Counted from the first letter of the stretch, positions 43,267-53,276 are shown. The stretch is 64,000 bases of DNA from Marinomonas aquimarina (GCF_900089755.1 NZ_FLOC01000002.1:124001-188000); one strand, 5' to 3'. Numbers and translations are program-made. Notes: generated by a model not told the origin, from the sequence alone.

Positions 43267-45435
43267 ATGGATCTTCTGAACGACGTCATCAACGCTCGCT
43301 GTTCCGACCCCTTTAAATGTCTTGGTTTGAAGCCAAGCCAAGACAAAGGATTCACATTAACGGCATGGCGCCCCGACGCGACTAAGGTTGAGGTGTTAGA
43401 AATTGACTCTGATAAGTTAATTGGCACCATGCAAGCCGGTCAAGATGAAGGCGTGTTCCTGTTTGATTGGCCAGCAAAGCGCACACAAAGTCACTACCGC
43501 CTGAGAGTCCATTACGGTGAGAACCATTTCACCATTGTTGACCCCTACCAATTTCCAGAGGCCACTTTTTCGGACCCAGAGCATCACAGTGCGACCCTGT
43601 ATCATAAAGAAGGTGCCATCGTGCGCTCTGCAAGCGTCAGCGATCAACTCTCGATTCAAGGCACACGCTTCGCGGTATACGCCCCAGCGGCCCGCTCTGT
43701 TTCAGTCGTGGGCGACTTTAATAGCTGGGATGGCCGACTGCACCCGATGTCCAGTAATGGTGATGGTGTGTGGCGTTTATTCATTCCCGATGTGGTCGCC
43801 GGCGCCCGCTACAAATATGAAATTCGCGCGAAAAACGGTGACGTCCTCCCCCACCGTACTGACCCCTTTGCCAAAAACATCGAGCAATTCCCATCGTTTG
43901 CCAGTGTCGTGTGTGATGATGACTATGCGTGGCAAGATCAGCAATGGACTACGCGTGCTATTGAGGACGTTTACGAGCAACCTATGAGCATCTATGAAGT
44001 GCACTTAGGGTCTTGGAAAAAACATAGCGACGGCACTTCTTTAAGCTACGCACAACTGACTGAGGAATTGGTGCCTTATGTGGTGGAAATGGGCTACACC
44101 CATGTCGAGCTACTGCCGGTGATGGAATTTCCTTTTGACGGTTCTTGGGGGTACCAGCCAATTGGATTGTTCGCACCTACCTCCCGCTACGGCACAGCCG
44201 ATGAATTTCGAGCACTGGTGGATGCATTCCACCAAGCTGGCATTGGTGTGATTATGGATTGGGTACCGGCCCACTTCCCCACAGATAGTCATGGTTTGGC
44301 TAGTTTTGACGGTAGCAAACAGTACGAATACCCAGACCCGAAAAAAGGCTGGCATACCGAATGGAACTCGTTGATTTACGATTTCGGTAAGGATCATGTG
44401 ATGGATTACCTAATCAGCAATGCCAATTACTGGTTAGAGGAATTCCACATTGATGGCCTGCGCGTCGATGCGGTGGCCTCCATGCTCTACTTGGACTACT
44501 CGCGCAAAGACGGCGAGTGGGTGCCGAATGTGGACGGCGGCAACCACAACTACGAAGCCATTGAATTCATTCGTAAACTTAACGAAACCATTTATTTGAA
44601 TCATCCTCGCTGCTTTACCGCGGCAGAAGAGTCCACTGCGTTCCCTGGCGTCTCCAAACCTACCTACATGGGTGGCCTAGGTTTTGGCTTTAAATGGAAC
44701 ATGGGCTGGATGAACGACTCCCTTAGTTACATCAGCAAAGACCCTATTTATCGTCAGCACCATCAGGGCAACCTAACCTTCTCCATGGTATACGCCTACG
44801 ATGAGCAATTTATCTTGCCAATTTCCCATGATGAAGTGGTGCATGGTAAGGGTTCCATGATTGCTAAAATGCCTGGGGATGCATGGCAGAAATTCGCGAA
44901 CCTGCGTGCCTTTACCAGCTATATGTACTTCCATCCGGGCAAAAAGCTCAACTTTATGGGGAATGAGCTGGCACAAGGCCAAGAATGGAGCCATGAACGC
45001 TCTTTAGACTGGCATCTACTCGACGTGGATTACCATGCAGGACAACAACGTGTCACCAAAGCCCTGAATCATTTATACAAAAATGAACCAGCGCTGCATT
45101 TAGATCACTCTGCCACGGGCTTTGAATGGATCAGCCTAGACGACAGCGCTAATTCCACTCTGGCTTTTGTACGTCGTGAAAAGGAGTCGGCAGAGCATTT
45201 GATCATTCTGGTCAATTTCACGCCCACCCCCCATGGCAATTATCGCATTGGCACGCCGCAGAAAGGGCGCTATGAAGTAGTGTTTAACTCGGATGAAACG
45301 GGTTATACCGGCAGTGGCTACCCGATGTCGGACAGCTATCAAACTGAGCCTAAAGCCAGCCATGGTCGAGAACAAAGTATTGAAGTGCAGCTACCGCCTC
45401 TGAGTAGCGTTGCACTGAAATGGCATTCGAAATAA
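43267..45435 (+). CDS. glgB: 1,4-alpha-glucan branching enzyme
   Basis: Makes alpha-1,6 branches in glycogen. The 722-residue enzyme has an N1 domain (1-110), a CBM48 domain (RFAVYAPAARSVSVVGDFNS near residue 137) and a GH13 barrel. The catalytic triad lies at Asp401 in LRVDAVASMLYLDYS, Glu454 in AAEESTAFPG and Asp522 in ISHDEVVHGKGS, matching E. coli D405, E458 and D526. GGAG lies before the ATG. It starts 16 bases after the phosphorylase-kinase-like gene and 16 bases before glgX, a tight three-gene operon. No glgA, glgC or glycogen phosphorylase gene is present in the window. Confidence 0.97.
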   Translation: MDLLNDVINARCSDPFKCLGLKPSQDKGFTLTAWRPDATKVEVLEIDSDKLIGTMQAGQDEGVFLFDWPAKRTQSHYRLRVHYGENHFTIVDPYQFPEATFSDPEHHSATLYHKEGAIVRSASVSDQLSIQGTRFAVYAPAARSVSVVGDFNSWDGRLHPMSSNGDGVWRLFIPDVVAGARYKYEIRAKNGDVLPHRTDPFAKNIEQFPSFASVVCDDDYAWQDQQWTTRAIEDVYEQPMSIYEVHLGSWKKHSDGTSLSYAQLTEELVPYVVEMGYTHVELLPVMEFPFDGSWGYQPIGLFAPTSRYGTADEFRALVDAFHQAGIGVIMDWVPAHFPTDSHGLASFDGSKQYEYPDPKKGWHTEWNSLIYDFGKDHVMDYLISNANYWLEEFHIDGLRVDAVASMLYLDYSRKDGEWVPNVDGGNHNYEAIEFIRKLNETIYLNHPRCFTAAEESTAFPGVSKPTYMGGLGFGFKWNMGWMNDSLSYISKDPIYRQHHQGNLTFSMVYAYDEQFILPISHDEVVHGKGSMIAKMPGDAWQKFANLRAFTSYMYFHPGKKLNFMGNELAQGQEWSHERSLDWHLLDVDYHAGQQRVTKALNHLYKNEPALHLDHSATGFEWISLDDSANSTLAFVRREKESAEHLIILVNFTPTPHGNYRIGTPQKGRYEVVFNSDETGYTGSGYPMSDSYQTEPKASHGREQSIEVQLPPLSSVALKWHSK

Positions 45436-45451
45436 TTCACAGGAGCAAAGT

Positions 45452-47482
45452 ATGACCCGTACCTGGCAGATCAATGTAGGTTTCCCTCTCCCTTTAGGGG
45501 CGACACCAACACCAGGAGGGGTCAACTTTGCGGTGTTTTCCGAGCATGCCCAGCAGCTTTATTTGTGCTTATTTAACACCGAGGGGGACGAGTTAGCACG
45601 CTTGCCTTTTCCTGAAAAGCAGCGTGGCATTTGGCATATGGAAGTGCAAGGAGTGGCGCCTGGGCAACATTATGGCCTTCGCGCTGAGGGCCCTTTCGAC
45701 CCAGGCCAGATGCAATTTTTTAATGACCATAAGCTACTGATTGACCCTTATGCGAAGCAACTCAGCGAACGCTTGGTGTTTCACGAAGAGCAAGTAACCC
45801 TCACACCTGAGGGGCTGGCAGATCAGCGCGATTCCGCCACCTTTGTGCCAAAGTCTGTGGTGGCCGTGCCACACCCATTGCAGCATAAACGCCCTAGCAA
45901 ACCACGCGGAGCACAGCGCAGCCTGTATGAACTGCATGTAAAAGGCTTTAGCCAGCAACTTGAAATCGAGCCAGAGTTACGAGGGACTTATTTAGGTGCT
46001 TGCAGTGATGCAGCGATTGCACACTTACAGCAGTTAGGTATTTCGACCATTCAGTTGATGCCCTGCTTTGCTTTTGCCGATGAGATCCATCTACAAAGCA
46101 AAGGCTTAAGTAACTATTGGGGCTATAACCCAATTAACTTTTTCACCCCCGAAGCACGCTACGCGATACAAGACCCCACCGCTGAGTTCCAACAAATGGT
46201 GGCTCGCTTTCACGAAGCGGGCTTCGAAGTATTGCTCGATGTGGTGTACAACCATACCGCTGAAAGTGAGATCAACCACGGCACTACTTGCTACCGTGGC
46301 CTCGACAACCAAGTGTATTACCGCCATCAAAACGGTCAGTATTTAAATTACACCGGCTGTGGCAACTGCGTGGACACCTACCATCCCACCACAGTACGCT
46401 TAATCTGTGACAGCATGCGCTACTGGGTAGACGTTATGGGCGTTGATGGTTTTCGCTTTGACTTAGGGGTCGATATGGGCCGTGAGCGACACCAGTTCTC
46501 GCCCACAGCTCCTCTATTACAAGCCATCTTGCAAGACCCTATTTTAAGCCAAACGACCTTAGTCATGGAGCCTTGGGACATAGGTCCAGACGGTTACCAA
46601 GTAGGTCACTTCCCACGGGGCTTTCTAGAGTGTAACGATAAATACCGCGATACCATTCGACGCTTCTGGCGCGGTGATGCCAACACTGTGCCGGAATTTG
46701 CCACGCGTATCATGGGCTCCCGTGATGTGTTCCATAAGGGGCACAAGTGTGCCCTGCATTCCGTCAATTACATTACCTATCATGACGGCTACACCCTGCA
46801 TGACTTAGTGGCTTACCATCGCCGCCACAACCTCGACAACCTGGAACATAATCGCGACGGCCACACCGATAACATCAGTCAAAATTTTGGTGTTGAGGGG
46901 GAAACCAATGACGCGCGGATTCTGGCAGCACGTTTAACGCAACAGAAGTGCTTTTTGGCGACACTACTGTTTAGCCAAGGCACACCCCATATTTTAGGTG
47001 GGGACGAGCTGGCACACAGCCAAAAAGGCAATAATAACGCTTATTGCCAAGATAATGACATTACTTGGCTAAGCTGGGAAAACAGTAGCGAACGCGACCA
47101 ACTAAGCGGTCTGATTAAAGATGCGCTTGCCTTACGCCAACGCTACCCAGTATTGGCTGAGGCTTTCCTGCCGGATGATCCTCTTTATCAACACAAACCC
47201 TGTGATGATGTCAGTTGGTTCAATGAATCTGGCCAGCCCATGTCCCAAGAAGACTGGCAGCACCCAGAGCGTGATTACCTGTCGATGCAGTTGACCAGCG
47301 CCAGCAGTGGAGAAATATTGTGGCTCGTTTTTTATCGCGAAGATCAACCAATCAGGATAAAGTCTCCTAATGGTTATTCGGTGAAAAGCGTGCTATTTTC
47401 TACCGATGAAAGGTTACAAATTCAAGGATACGAATTTGATCTTAACATGCGCTCGGTAATGCTATTAGAGCTTCAATCCTAG
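45452..47482 (+). CDS. glgX: glycogen debranching enzyme (isoamylase type)
   Basis: Hydrolyses alpha-1,6 branches in phosphorylase-limit glycogen. The 676-residue protein has a CBM48 domain (GATPTPGGVNFAVFSEHAQQ near residue 14), the isoamylase block YWGYNPINFFTPEARYA near residue 225, and the GH13 catalytic residues: Asp in VDGFRFDLGVDMGRE near residue 338, Glu in LVMEPWDIGPDGYQVGHFPR near residue 373, and Asp in YITYHDGYTLHDLV near residue 443. AGGAG lies just before the ATG. It is third in the operon after glgB. Together they could build and trim glycogen, though synthesis and phosphorolysis genes must lie elsewhere. Confidence 0.96.
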   Translation: MTRTWQINVGFPLPLGATPTPGGVNFAVFSEHAQQLYLCLFNTEGDELARLPFPEKQRGIWHMEVQGVAPGQHYGLRAEGPFDPGQMQFFNDHKLLIDPYAKQLSERLVFHEEQVTLTPEGLADQRDSATFVPKSVVAVPHPLQHKRPSKPRGAQRSLYELHVKGFSQQLEIEPELRGTYLGACSDAAIAHLQQLGISTIQLMPCFAFADEIHLQSKGLSNYWGYNPINFFTPEARYAIQDPTAEFQQMVARFHEAGFEVLLDVVYNHTAESEINHGTTCYRGLDNQVYYRHQNGQYLNYTGCGNCVDTYHPTTVRLICDSMRYWVDVMGVDGFRFDLGVDMGRERHQFSPTAPLLQAILQDPILSQTTLVMEPWDIGPDGYQVGHFPRGFLECNDKYRDTIRRFWRGDANTVPEFATRIMGSRDVFHKGHKCALHSVNYITYHDGYTLHDLVAYHRRHNLDNLEHNRDGHTDNISQNFGVEGETNDARILAARLTQQKCFLATLLFSQGTPHILGGDELAHSQKGNNNAYCQDNDITWLSWENSSERDQLSGLIKDALALRQRYPVLAEAFLPDDPLYQHKPCDDVSWFNESGQPMSQEDWQHPERDYLSMQLTSASSGEILWLVFYREDQPIRIKSPNGYSVKSVLFSTDERLQIQGYEFDLNMRSVMLLELQS

Positions 47483-47531
47483 CGCGTTTGCTTGCTTACG
47501 CTAGCACAGTAATCTAGGAGAAACTGTTCAA

Positions 47532-48803
47532 GTGGCTGATATTAGCATCCCCGACTTTAAAAAAGTCGAACCTCAAAAAGAGACCTCGCGTAACAATGTT
47601 GCCAATAAAAGGGTCTTAATCGTTGAAGACATCGGTGAAATGCGTCTAATGTTGAAGTCGCTGATGTCCAGCTTAGGCTACAGCAAAATCGACATTGAAC
47701 CGTCTGGACAAGCGGCGTTAAAGCGCATCCTAGGCGGACGCTACGACATTGTGCTGTCCGATTACAATTTAGGCGGCAGTATTGACGGTCAACAACTGTT
47801 GGAAATCACCCGTAAGACCTATGCCCTCGATCACTCCACCATCTTTATGATGATCACTGCCGACACAGCTTATGAAGCCGTAGTCAGCGTCTTGGAGTAC
47901 CAACCTGATAGTTATTTGGTAAAGCCGTTTCCACCGGAAGCCTTTATGCGCCGCTTGGGACGTGTTATTCAGCAGAAAAAAGCGTTCCAAAACCTTAATC
48001 AGGCTCGCCTGCATGAAGACTGGGATAAGGTCATCGAAGAAGCCAAATACATCATGGCTAAGCATGCCCCCTACGCTAACTTATGCCTAAAATCGATTGG
48101 CGAAGCACTGTACGCCAAAGGTGAATACAAACAAGCTAAAACACACTATATGCTGGTGACTCAAAAGCATAAAAACCTCGCTTGGGCCTATTACGGCATA
48201 GCCCAATCTGAAATGGCTATGGGACAGTTTGCCGGTGCGGCGAAAAACCTTGAGACCACCATTGGCTTGAGTCGTCATTTCTTATCAGCCTATGATTTGC
48301 TCGCCGATGCCTACCAGCAGCTGGACAATTTAGAACAAGCGCAAAGCATTCTGCGTACCGTTCTAGAAGTCTCACCACGTTCCCCCGAACGAAGTAAGCG
48401 TCTTGGTGAGATCAGTGTTAAACTCAAGGATTGGTTCACCGCCGAACAAGCCTATGCCCGCATCATTCGCCTTGAACGTGAGACCATCAACGAAAACGTG
48501 GACATGTATTACGATCACTTGCAGGCCATTACCAATCTCATCGCCTCAGGCCAAGAAAGCGACAAGACTCTGAACGAGAAGTTTAAGCGCTCCTTGACGC
48601 GTTTGCGTATCATCGGCAAAGAAAGCCCAGTGGCGGTGACCAACTCGTTTCGGATTGAGGTGCAACAATACGTTACACGCAATCATTTAGGTGAAGCCAT
48701 CAAAGCCTGGCAAAACTGGCACCGTTTGATCCAGCAAGGCAAAGCTTCGCCTTTAACCGAGGCCCAAGAATACACCCTGAAAAAACGACTGGGTCTGCTT
48801 TAA
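47532..48803 (+). CDS. response regulator with C-terminal TPR domain
   Basis: A 423-residue cytoplasmic protein. The receiver (about 26-150) has the acidic pair in VLIVEDIGEMRL, the acceptor Asp in IVLSDYNLGGSIDGQQLLEI near residue 77, the conserved Thr/Asp region MMITADTAYEAV and the Lys in SYLVKPFPPEAFMRR near residue 137. TPR repeats follow (GEALYAKGEYKQAKTHYMLV, AWAYYGIAQSEMAMGQFAGA, SAYDLLADAYQQLDNLEQAQ). There is no DNA-binding or enzymatic output, so it probably acts by protein interaction. GTG start, with AGGAG 11 bases upstream. It begins 49 bases after glgX; a palindromic CTAGCG...CGCTAG in the gap may limit read-through. Partner kinase unknown. Confidence 0.88.
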   Translation: MADISIPDFKKVEPQKETSRNNVANKRVLIVEDIGEMRLMLKSLMSSLGYSKIDIEPSGQAALKRILGGRYDIVLSDYNLGGSIDGQQLLEITRKTYALDHSTIFMMITADTAYEAVVSVLEYQPDSYLVKPFPPEAFMRRLGRVIQQKKAFQNLNQARLHEDWDKVIEEAKYIMAKHAPYANLCLKSIGEALYAKGEYKQAKTHYMLVTQKHKNLAWAYYGIAQSEMAMGQFAGAAKNLETTIGLSRHFLSAYDLLADAYQQLDNLEQAQSILRTVLEVSPRSPERSKRLGEISVKLKDWFTAEQAYARIIRLERETINENVDMYYDHLQAITNLIASGQESDKTLNEKFKRSLTRLRIIGKESPVAVTNSFRIEVQQYVTRNHLGEAIKAWQNWHRLIQQGKASPLTEAQEYTLKKRLGLL

Positions 48804-48823
48804 CACTTTTTAGAAGTCTATTT

Positions 48824-49795
48824 ATGTCAACCGATCTCCACCCTTACAGTGCCTTAACGCCTGATACCATTATGGATGCCGTAGAGAGCCTCGGCTTCTA
48901 CTGTGACCATCGGCTTTACCCATTAAACAGTTATGAGAACCGTGTCTATCAAGTTGGCATAGAAAACTCCGCGCCACTGATCGCTAAGTTTTATCGTCCT
49001 AAGCGCTGGAGCGCGGCGCAAATTCAAGCCGAACATGATGCGACCTTGGCACTGAAGGCGGCCGGAGTGGGTGTGGCGGCTCCCATGCTCATACGCGGCA
49101 AAAGCCTGTTCCAGCATAAAGGTTTTTACTTCTCGTTAACGCCGAAAATTGTGGGGGAAGCGCCAGAACCCGGCAATCTCGATCAACTGTTTCAAATTGG
49201 CGAGTTGATCGGAGCCATGCACCAAGCCTCAGCCGACTGGCAGATTGAGCAGCGCCCTTATATACCTCACAGTCAGCGCATTGAACGTGCCAGTAATGTT
49301 GTACTGCAGAGCTCTTATTTGCCCAGTTCCCTACGCGTTGACTACGTTAAAGTGGTCGAAATGCTACAACTGCGCGTACAGCAGACCCTAAAAGCCCATG
49401 CCAACAACGCTATTCGCTTTATCCATGGCGACTGTCACCGCAGCAACCTCATCGCTCACGATGGCACCCTAACCTTATTGGATTTTGATGACTGTCGAAT
49501 GGGCTATGCCGTACAAGACCTGTGGCTCCACATCAGTGATGCCAACGAGAAACGCGCCCAGCTGAGTGAGTTGATCGAAGGTTATGAGAGCCACTGTGAC
49601 TTTGATACGCGAGAGTTGGATTTAATCGATGTCATGATGGCCGACCGCACCATCGTCTACACGGCTTGGATTGCAGAACGTTGGAGCGACCCCGCTTTCC
49701 CAACGATCTTCCCACACTTTGCCAGTGAAGGCTTTTGGTTACAGCATCTCCAGGACCTAAATGAGGTGTTGGCCCACTGGGGCCAATGGCGTTAA
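48824..49795 (+). CDS. srkA: stress response Ser/Thr protein kinase SrkA (YihE)
   Basis: Eukaryotic-like kinase fold that in E. coli counters MazEF-linked cell death and responds to envelope stress. The 323-residue protein shows the nucleotide-binding region SYENRVYQVGIEN, Lys in PLIAKFYRPKRWS near residue 52, the catalytic loop FIHGDCHRSNLI near residue 203 (HGDxHxxN) and the metal-binding TLLDFDDCRMG near residue 219. The final WLQHLQDLNEVLAHW is family-typical. In E. coli it precedes dsbA; here it follows the TPR response regulator by 20 bases, on the same transcript by spacing. Confidence 0.93.
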   Translation: MSTDLHPYSALTPDTIMDAVESLGFYCDHRLYPLNSYENRVYQVGIENSAPLIAKFYRPKRWSAAQIQAEHDATLALKAAGVGVAAPMLIRGKSLFQHKGFYFSLTPKIVGEAPEPGNLDQLFQIGELIGAMHQASADWQIEQRPYIPHSQRIERASNVVLQSSYLPSSLRVDYVKVVEMLQLRVQQTLKAHANNAIRFIHGDCHRSNLIAHDGTLTLLDFDDCRMGYAVQDLWLHISDANEKRAQLSELIEGYESHCDFDTRELDLIDVMMADRTIVYTAWIAERWSDPAFPTIFPHFASEGFWLQHLQDLNEVLAHWGQWR

Positions 49796-49796
49796 C

Positions 49797-50159
49797 TTAG
49801 GCGGCGGTTTTAGTACTCTTTACTTGGATCAAGTTGCGATCCAAGTCGTACATAACAAACGCCACATAGGCACCTTTATCTATCGGGCCTTCGAGCAACT
49901 CAACTTGCAGCTGCTCGAAGTGCATAATTAACTGCTCAGCACTCAGTTCACTGATCAAGGAAAGGTGCCCTGCGCCTTCTAAGGCATGATGACGTAATTC
50001 ATCGCCAATCTGTTGAAAGAGAATTTTTTCTTCCCCAAACGCTACACCAATGCCCTCTTCCGCAGGCAAAGGCGTCATCTCAAAGACGGTTTTATAAAAC
50101 GCCTGTGAACGAATGGCATCGGCAACCGTCAGCACCACCTGATCAAAACGCTGTATCAT
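49797..50159 (-). CDS. VOC-superfamily (glyoxalase-fold) protein
   Basis: A 120-residue VOC protein with the paired beta-alpha-beta-beta-beta modules: FDQVVLTVADAIRSQAFYKT at the start, GHLSLISELSAEQ in the middle, and VAFVMYDLDRNLIQV near the end. The usual N-terminal metal-ligand His is Gln (FDQVVLTV) and the final Glu of the DPDGNLIE motif is Gln (NLIQV), so metal-dependent catalysis is doubtful. Function unknown. AGGAT lies just before the ATG. It is nine bases downstream of the GIY-YIG gene and ends two bases from the convergent srkA stop. Confidence 0.85.
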   Translation of the reverse strand: MIQRFDQVVLTVADAIRSQAFYKTVFEMTPLPAEEGIGVAFGEEKILFQQIGDELRHHALEGAGHLSLISELSAEQLIMHFEQLQVELLEGPIDKGAYVAFVMYDLDRNLIQVKSTKTAA

Positions 50160-50167
50160 TGTTTATC

Positions 50168-50497
50168 CTATCCCTTGTCTGATTCGTCTATGTCACTGTG
50201 TTGCACAGTAAAGAGTTCAGGAAACACCTCAGCCACCGCCACGCTCCCCAGCACCAACTTATCCTTTGTCCGGCGTGGCAGACGCTTAATGCGATACTCT
50301 AGCTGCATGGCTTGCTGTTTACTCGCCGCAGACTGGTACCAAACCAGCGTCAAAGGGGCTTTACCACGTAAATAGCGCGCGCCTTTGCTGGGGCTGTGGC
50401 AATGCTCCTCAAAACGACGCTCAACATCGGTAGTCACACCCGTATAAAGCGTATTCAAGCGCGTTTTAATCATATACACAAACCAAGGTGGAATCAT
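50168..50497 (-). CDS. GIY-YIG nuclease-superfamily protein (UPF0213/YhbQ-like)
   Basis: A 109-residue single-domain GIY-YIG protein. The motif is read from WFVYMIKTRLNTLYTGVTTD followed by VERRFEEHCHSPSKGARYLR, with the catalytic Arg in VERRFEEH, and the trailing LVWYQSAASKQQAMQLEYRI helix. YhbQ-like proteins of E. coli have DNA nuclease activity, but the role is not settled. I use the ATG at 50497; a TTG at 50506 would add three residues. It lies nine bases upstream of the VOC gene on the same strand and is divergent from the efflux operon across a 236-base AT-rich gap with no gene. Confidence 0.9.
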   Translation of the reverse strand: MIPPWFVYMIKTRLNTLYTGVTTDVERRFEEHCHSPSKGARYLRGKAPLTLVWYQSAASKQQAMQLEYRIKRLPRRTKDKLVLGSVAVAEVFPELFTVQHSDIDESDKG

Positions 50498-50733
50498 CGC
50501 ACTCAACTTACAAAGCGTCCTTAAAACTCATCTACCCGCACTAGAATATACCTTAGCAAACAAGACATTAACCATTTCTTAGTGATAATTTCCAAAGCCC
50601 TAAAAGAAGAATTGATGTGCTTCATAAAAGGGTTATGAGATTATGTAAATCTATGCAAAGGCCATAGTTATTATGGCGATATCCTTTAAAATTTCACGCC
50701 ATTCTATCTTAGTTTTTTAACGGACAATCAAAG

Positions 50734-52110
50734 ATGCCCCGTTCGAGGTTTTTCTCTGTTTTCATTACCGCGTCGGCGACTGCGGCATTAGTGGGCTGCA
50801 GTACCACAGCCACCGAGCAGACCCACTTTTATGAAGAGGCCGATGCCCTTCTGAACACCGAAAACCAGCGTGTCTTTTCGCCGAGTACGAGCCAAGCCGA
50901 AAATGCCTCACTCACGGACTTGATTCCGGATTCAAGCTTGCAGGGCCTAGTTCACACGGCACTGTCAGGCAATCCTAGTTTACAAAAGACCGCCTTATCA
51001 CTGGCCGCCAGCCAACTCAATCTTAGCAACGCGCGTGCAGCACGTTTACCGCAAGCCAATCTGGGGCTGTCCGCAAGTGACTCTGAAACGGGCGACGGTC
51101 AATTCTCTGGCAACGCCAACATCAGTTGGGAACTAGACCTTTGGGCACGTTTAGCCGATGCGCAAAACGCTGCCGAGAAAAGCGTCGCCAGTGACTACGA
51201 GCTGTTCCGTGCCAGCCAAGCCAGCCTCGCAGGTAATGTGATGAAAAGCTGGCTGCAACTGATCGCACATCAGCGTGCCATCGACATTGAACAACAACGT
51301 CTAGCACTCCTTGAAACCAATGAATCACTGATCATTAAACGCTTTCGCAATGGCCTTGGCACACTAGAAAGCCTTGATGAAGCAAAAACCGCCACCTCAC
51401 AATCGCGCGCAGATTTGGCGCAATACCATGAGGACCTCGCCAGCGAACTCAGAGCCCTACGCCTCTTGCTAGGGGACAATCAAGCCGCTCCCATCGCGAT
51501 TCCAGAAGGTTATCCTAACGTGTTACTCACGCTGCAGCGCTTGCCCAATCAAGATTTAGCTTTACGGCCAGATTTGCGAGCCGCCTACTTAAGCATTGAG
51601 GCGGCCGATTATGAGGTCAGCGTGGCTTACAAAGACATGTTGCCGTCTTTTGACCTCAGCGCTTCCCTAAGTGATGCCAGCAGCAGTTTACGAGATGCAT
51701 TATTCGTCTCCCCGGTATGGTCGCTTCTCGGCCAACTCAGTACCCCCGTATTTCAAGGGGGACGTTTACGAGCCAATCACGAGATTGCCAAGTTAAACAT
51801 GGCGCAAGCCTATCAGGATTACCGTGAGACACTACTGAACGCGGTGAACGAAGTCGAAGACGCCATTGGCCAAGAAGCCGTGTTAAACAAGCGCCAACAA
51901 CACATCAACAGTGCCTTACAAAGCGCGGAAAGTAACCGCCAACAATATGAACGTAAATACCGCTCTGGTTTGGTGGAGCTAAGCGATCTGATCAGCGCCC
52001 AACAAGCGGTTTTTAATCTGCAATCTGAATTAGACACCCTACAATTCCAACAATTGAGCAACCGCATTGAGTTAGGGCTCGCTTTAGGATTAGGAATACC
52101 ACAAGCATGA
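50734..52110 (+). CDS. outer-membrane efflux lipoprotein, NodT/OprM type
   Basis: Outer-membrane channel of a tripartite RND pump. A lipoprotein signal ends LVGC (Cys near residue 22). Two OEP repeats follow over 458 residues, with typical motifs SLQGLVHTALSGNPSLQKTA, SWELDLWARLADAQNAAEKS near residue 130, QLSTPVFQGGRLRANHEIAK near residue 335 and YRSGLVELSDLISAQQAVFN near residue 410. The membrane-fusion gene starts within its stop codon (ATGA overlap). The pump's substrates are unknown and no regulator gene adjoins the operon. Confidence 0.93.
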   Translation: MPRSRFFSVFITASATAALVGCSTTATEQTHFYEEADALLNTENQRVFSPSTSQAENASLTDLIPDSSLQGLVHTALSGNPSLQKTALSLAASQLNLSNARAARLPQANLGLSASDSETGDGQFSGNANISWELDLWARLADAQNAAEKSVASDYELFRASQASLAGNVMKSWLQLIAHQRAIDIEQQRLALLETNESLIIKRFRNGLGTLESLDEAKTATSQSRADLAQYHEDLASELRALRLLLGDNQAAPIAIPEGYPNVLLTLQRLPNQDLALRPDLRAAYLSIEAADYEVSVAYKDMLPSFDLSASLSDASSSLRDALFVSPVWSLLGQLSTPVFQGGRLRANHEIAKLNMAQAYQDYRETLLNAVNEVEDAIGQEAVLNKRQQHINSALQSAESNRQQYERKYRSGLVELSDLISAQQAVFNLQSELDTLQFQQLSNRIELGLALGLGIPQA

Positions 52111-53276
52111 AACGATCATTACCTTGGATTTATTTTGGCTTTGCCGTGTTACTGTTAGTCGCCGTGGTGCTGTATATCCAGTCGGCTATGAGTGCCAATC
52201 AGGCTAACTTTAGTCAACAGCGTCCCCCCGTCCAAGAAACCGCTCTCGATGTTTCCGTTGTCGAAGTCAATGCTGCAGAGCACGCGGCCGCGATCCAAGC
52301 AGTAGGCATCGCCAATGCCAATCAGAATCTAGCCTTGACGACACAGATCAGCGGTGAGGTGATTGAGCTGTCGCCGCAATTTGAAGTCGGTCAACAAGTC
52401 AGTAAAGGCCAGGTTTTATTACGCTTAAAAAACATCGGCGCCCAGTCTGACCTAGCCAGCGCACAAAATGCCCTCGCCAATGCCGAATTGGCCTTTAAAG
52501 AAGAACAACGTCAAGCCGATCAAGCCAATGCCGAATGGCGTGCTGCCGGCCTCACTGGCGACCCAGCATCGGATCTCGTTTTGCGCGCGCCGCAATTGGC
52601 GGCAGCAAGAGCAGAACTCAGCGCCGCCAAAGCGGCGCTCACTTTGGCCCAAGACAACGTCAAACAACTGACTCTTCGCGCGCCATTTGACGCCATCATT
52701 GTTTCTAAAGACGTTGCTTTAGGGGCCTTTCTCGGCAGCAACACTCAGGTCGCCACCTTATACAGTACCGATCAAGTGGTCGTAGAACTGCAGTTAAGCT
52801 TGCTGGATTGGCAAAAGCTGCCAAGTGCCAACACGATGCTGCAGCAACACTGGTCCGCGACCGTAAACTCGGTCAACAGTGCCGCTGACTGGTCAGGCTA
52901 TGTCAAGCAAGCGGGCTTGCATGTGGACAGCGAATCAGGGCTACGTAGCCTATTTGTCGCCGTTGATCAGCCACTGCAACAATCGCCTGCTTTGATTCCA
53001 GGCAGCTTTGTTAAGGTAGATCTAAAAGGCGCGACGCAAGACAACCTGTGGCAGTTGCCCAACTCAGCGCTCAGTCAGAAAAGTGAAATCTGGTATCTGG
53101 ATCAGGACAACCGTCTTGCCAACTTCGATGCCAGCCCGGAGTTTGTCGACCAAGAGTTTGTTTACATTAAAGCCCCCGAGGCACTGCGACACAGCCCTCA
53201 AAAAGTGCTTGTGCAACCCTATAACAGCTATTTGAAAGGCATGTTGGTCAACCCTCAACAACGAGGTACCCCATGA
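52107..53276 (+). CDS. RND efflux membrane-fusion (periplasmic adaptor) subunit
   Basis: A 389-residue adaptor anchored by an N-terminal membrane helix (WIYFGFAVLLLVAVVLYIQS). A lipoyl-like half motif (ALTTQISGEVIELSPQFEVG, QQVSKGQVLLRLKN) lies near residues 75-110, an alpha-hairpin (rich in Ala/Gln) at about 112-190, the second lipoyl half (LRAPFDAIIVSKDVALGAFL) near 192, and beta-barrel and membrane-proximal domains follow. It overlaps the channel gene by four bases upstream and the pump gene by four bases downstream, so all three are translationally coupled. Confidence 0.93.
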   Translation: MKRSLPWIYFGFAVLLLVAVVLYIQSAMSANQANFSQQRPPVQETALDVSVVEVNAAEHAAAIQAVGIANANQNLALTTQISGEVIELSPQFEVGQQVSKGQVLLRLKNIGAQSDLASAQNALANAELAFKEEQRQADQANAEWRAAGLTGDPASDLVLRAPQLAAARAELSAAKAALTLAQDNVKQLTLRAPFDAIIVSKDVALGAFLGSNTQVATLYSTDQVVVELQLSLLDWQKLPSANTMLQQHWSATVNSVNSAADWSGYVKQAGLHVDSESGLRSLFVAVDQPLQQSPALIPGSFVKVDLKGATQDNLWQLPNSALSQKSEIWYLDQDNRLANFDASPEFVDQEFVYIKAPEALRHSPQKVLVQPYNSYLKGMLVNPQQRGTP

